Shown: in pieces, positions 57,248 through 57,878 of the stretch
Layout: each line of letters begins with the position of its first letter
How positions within the stretch are numbered: position 1 is the first letter of the stretch
Source of the DNA: Rubritalea profundi
GTDB lineage: Bacteria; Verrucomicrobiota; Verrucomicrobiia; Verrucomicrobiales; Akkermansiaceae
Assembly (NCBI RefSeq): GCF_002954445.1
Contig: NZ_MQWA01000001.1
Span: 1,650,573 to 1,708,450, forward strand
Length of the DNA stretch: 57,878 bases
Direction of reading: 5' to 3'
The notes under the pieces: model-generated
Databases searched by the model: none
The model's input: only the letters and a program-made list of their open reading frames with translations
What the model was told of the DNA's origin: nothing
Program-made: the position numbers and the translations under genes

Positions 57248-57878
57248 ATGGAAATTTCATCCCTCACGGTACTTTCAAGCATAGCAATCGCTCTCAATTG
57301 CCCTGCCGCTTTGATAACATCATTAAGCTCGTCAGTATCCACTGATGTAGGCAACTCAGTTCTAGTCAGTGAGACTATTCTTGGCCTCAGCTCCAATGAT
57401 TCGGCTGATTACAGTGCTTACGCAGATCCAATTCCCGAGCCAATACCTCAACCGGAAGACCTACCCACACCCACCCTCTTTCCAGTCCCTTTTGAATCCA
57501 CACAACTCCTCGATTTTGGTGATGCTAAGGATGGAAATATCACTAGCTCGGCTACCGAACTCACATTGAGTGCTCCAGTTGGTGGTGCATTTTCCTATAC
57601 TGGAGCCAACACTAACAGCTTAAATGTAAACGACAGCAATGACGACGTAACTTTATCAGACAAAAAAGCTTTTAGCTGCAGGAATTTCTCAATCCACCAT
57701 TGAATTTACTTTAGAGACGGGAGAGGTCATGCAAGCACTTTTTGCAATGACTTATAACATCGCAATCGATAGCGGTAATTCGAATAGTGCTAACATTTTT
57801 TGGGAACTCAGTGGCCCAGGTGTTGATAACGTTCTTTTCAGTGGAACTGCGGATGAACCAGGCCAAGCTATTAACCTG
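57248..57878 (+). CDS. Secreted protein, frameshifted at an A6 run, cut by the window end
   Basis: The N-terminus (MEISSLTVLSSIAIALNCP) is a weak signal peptide, followed by a Pro-rich linker (PIPEPIPQPEDLPTPT) and a Ser/Thr/Asn-rich beta region. The frame ends at 57703. Removing one A from the run at 57662-57667 continues with KLLAAGISQSTIEFTLETGE, and the open frame reaches the window edge with IFWELSGPGVDNVLFSG. The rest lies outside the window. I do not recognise the family. It resembles surface or anchored proteins of Verrucomicrobiota. A homopolymer error is a likely cause. Confidence 0.5.

Overview
The window looks like a chromosomal segment of a marine or aquatic Verrucomicrobiota bacterium (Verrucomicrobiales, Rubritalea-like). 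This is an inference from gene content, since no rRNA or tRNA gene is visible. The clues are several periplasmic S1-type sulfatases and carbohydrate esterases, a pilin-like protein with an N-terminal methylation motif, an ExbD/DUF4159/TPR operon, an octahaem cytochrome with TPRs, DUF1080 and amidohydrolase proteins, dispersed GC-rich repeats, and A-rich leaders without Shine-Dalgarno sequences in front of the best-conserved genes.

Layout. 1-490: dispersed repeats. 0.5-4.8 kb (+): remnant of an ExbD/ExbD-like/DUF4159/TPR operon whose first gene is fused to a repeat. 4.9-10.4 kb (-): MacA/MacB-like export operon (adaptor, ATPase, two permeases, lipoprotein) preceded by a Cys-rich secreted protein. 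10.8-12.8 kb: small membrane protein, FadR-type regulator, Lys-rich secreted protein with a slippery heptamer. 12.8-15.5 kb (-): speA and a pseudopilin. 15.8-20.5 kb (+): chaperone region with three 19-bp-spaced palindromes, a sigma-54-type promoter, dnaK, a four-helix-bundle gene, groES and groEL. 20.6-26.5 kb: cell-wall hydrolase-like genes, a YdjM-like gene, a VF530-type protein, a transmembrane pseudokinase, rdgB and a thioredoxin. 26.6-37.4 kb (mostly -): polysaccharide locus with sulfatases, a lipase, acetylesterases and a POT-like transporter. 37.7-40.2 kb: PhoD-like phosphatase and amidohydrolase. 40.5-43.1 kb (+): ABC exporter plus DUF3299 operon. 43.2-52.4 kb (-): octahaem cytochrome, C39-like peptidase, DUF1080, DUF389, M19 fragment, DUF1254, OprB porin and a second outer-membrane barrel. 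52.8-57.9 kb: two sulfatases, an L,D-transpeptidase and a secreted protein cut by the window edge.

The striking global feature is damage. About sixteen of some fifty-five genes are interrupted by in-frame stops, one-base indels (often in homopolymers), lost start codons, a 10-bp repeat-mediated deletion or large internal deletions. Housekeeping genes (dnaK, groESL, speA, rdgB) are intact. One-base homopolymer indels could be sequencing error. The nonsense codons, start-codon changes and larger deletions fit real gene erosion better, concentrated in sulfatase, esterase and DUF1254 functions.

Functionally, the intact parts describe a Gram-negative cell that takes apart sulfated and acetylated polysaccharides in the periplasm, imports small products through OprB-like porins and an MFS carrier, and exports compounds through two MacB-type systems. 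The control region in front of dnaK is the best candidate for undescribed regulation.
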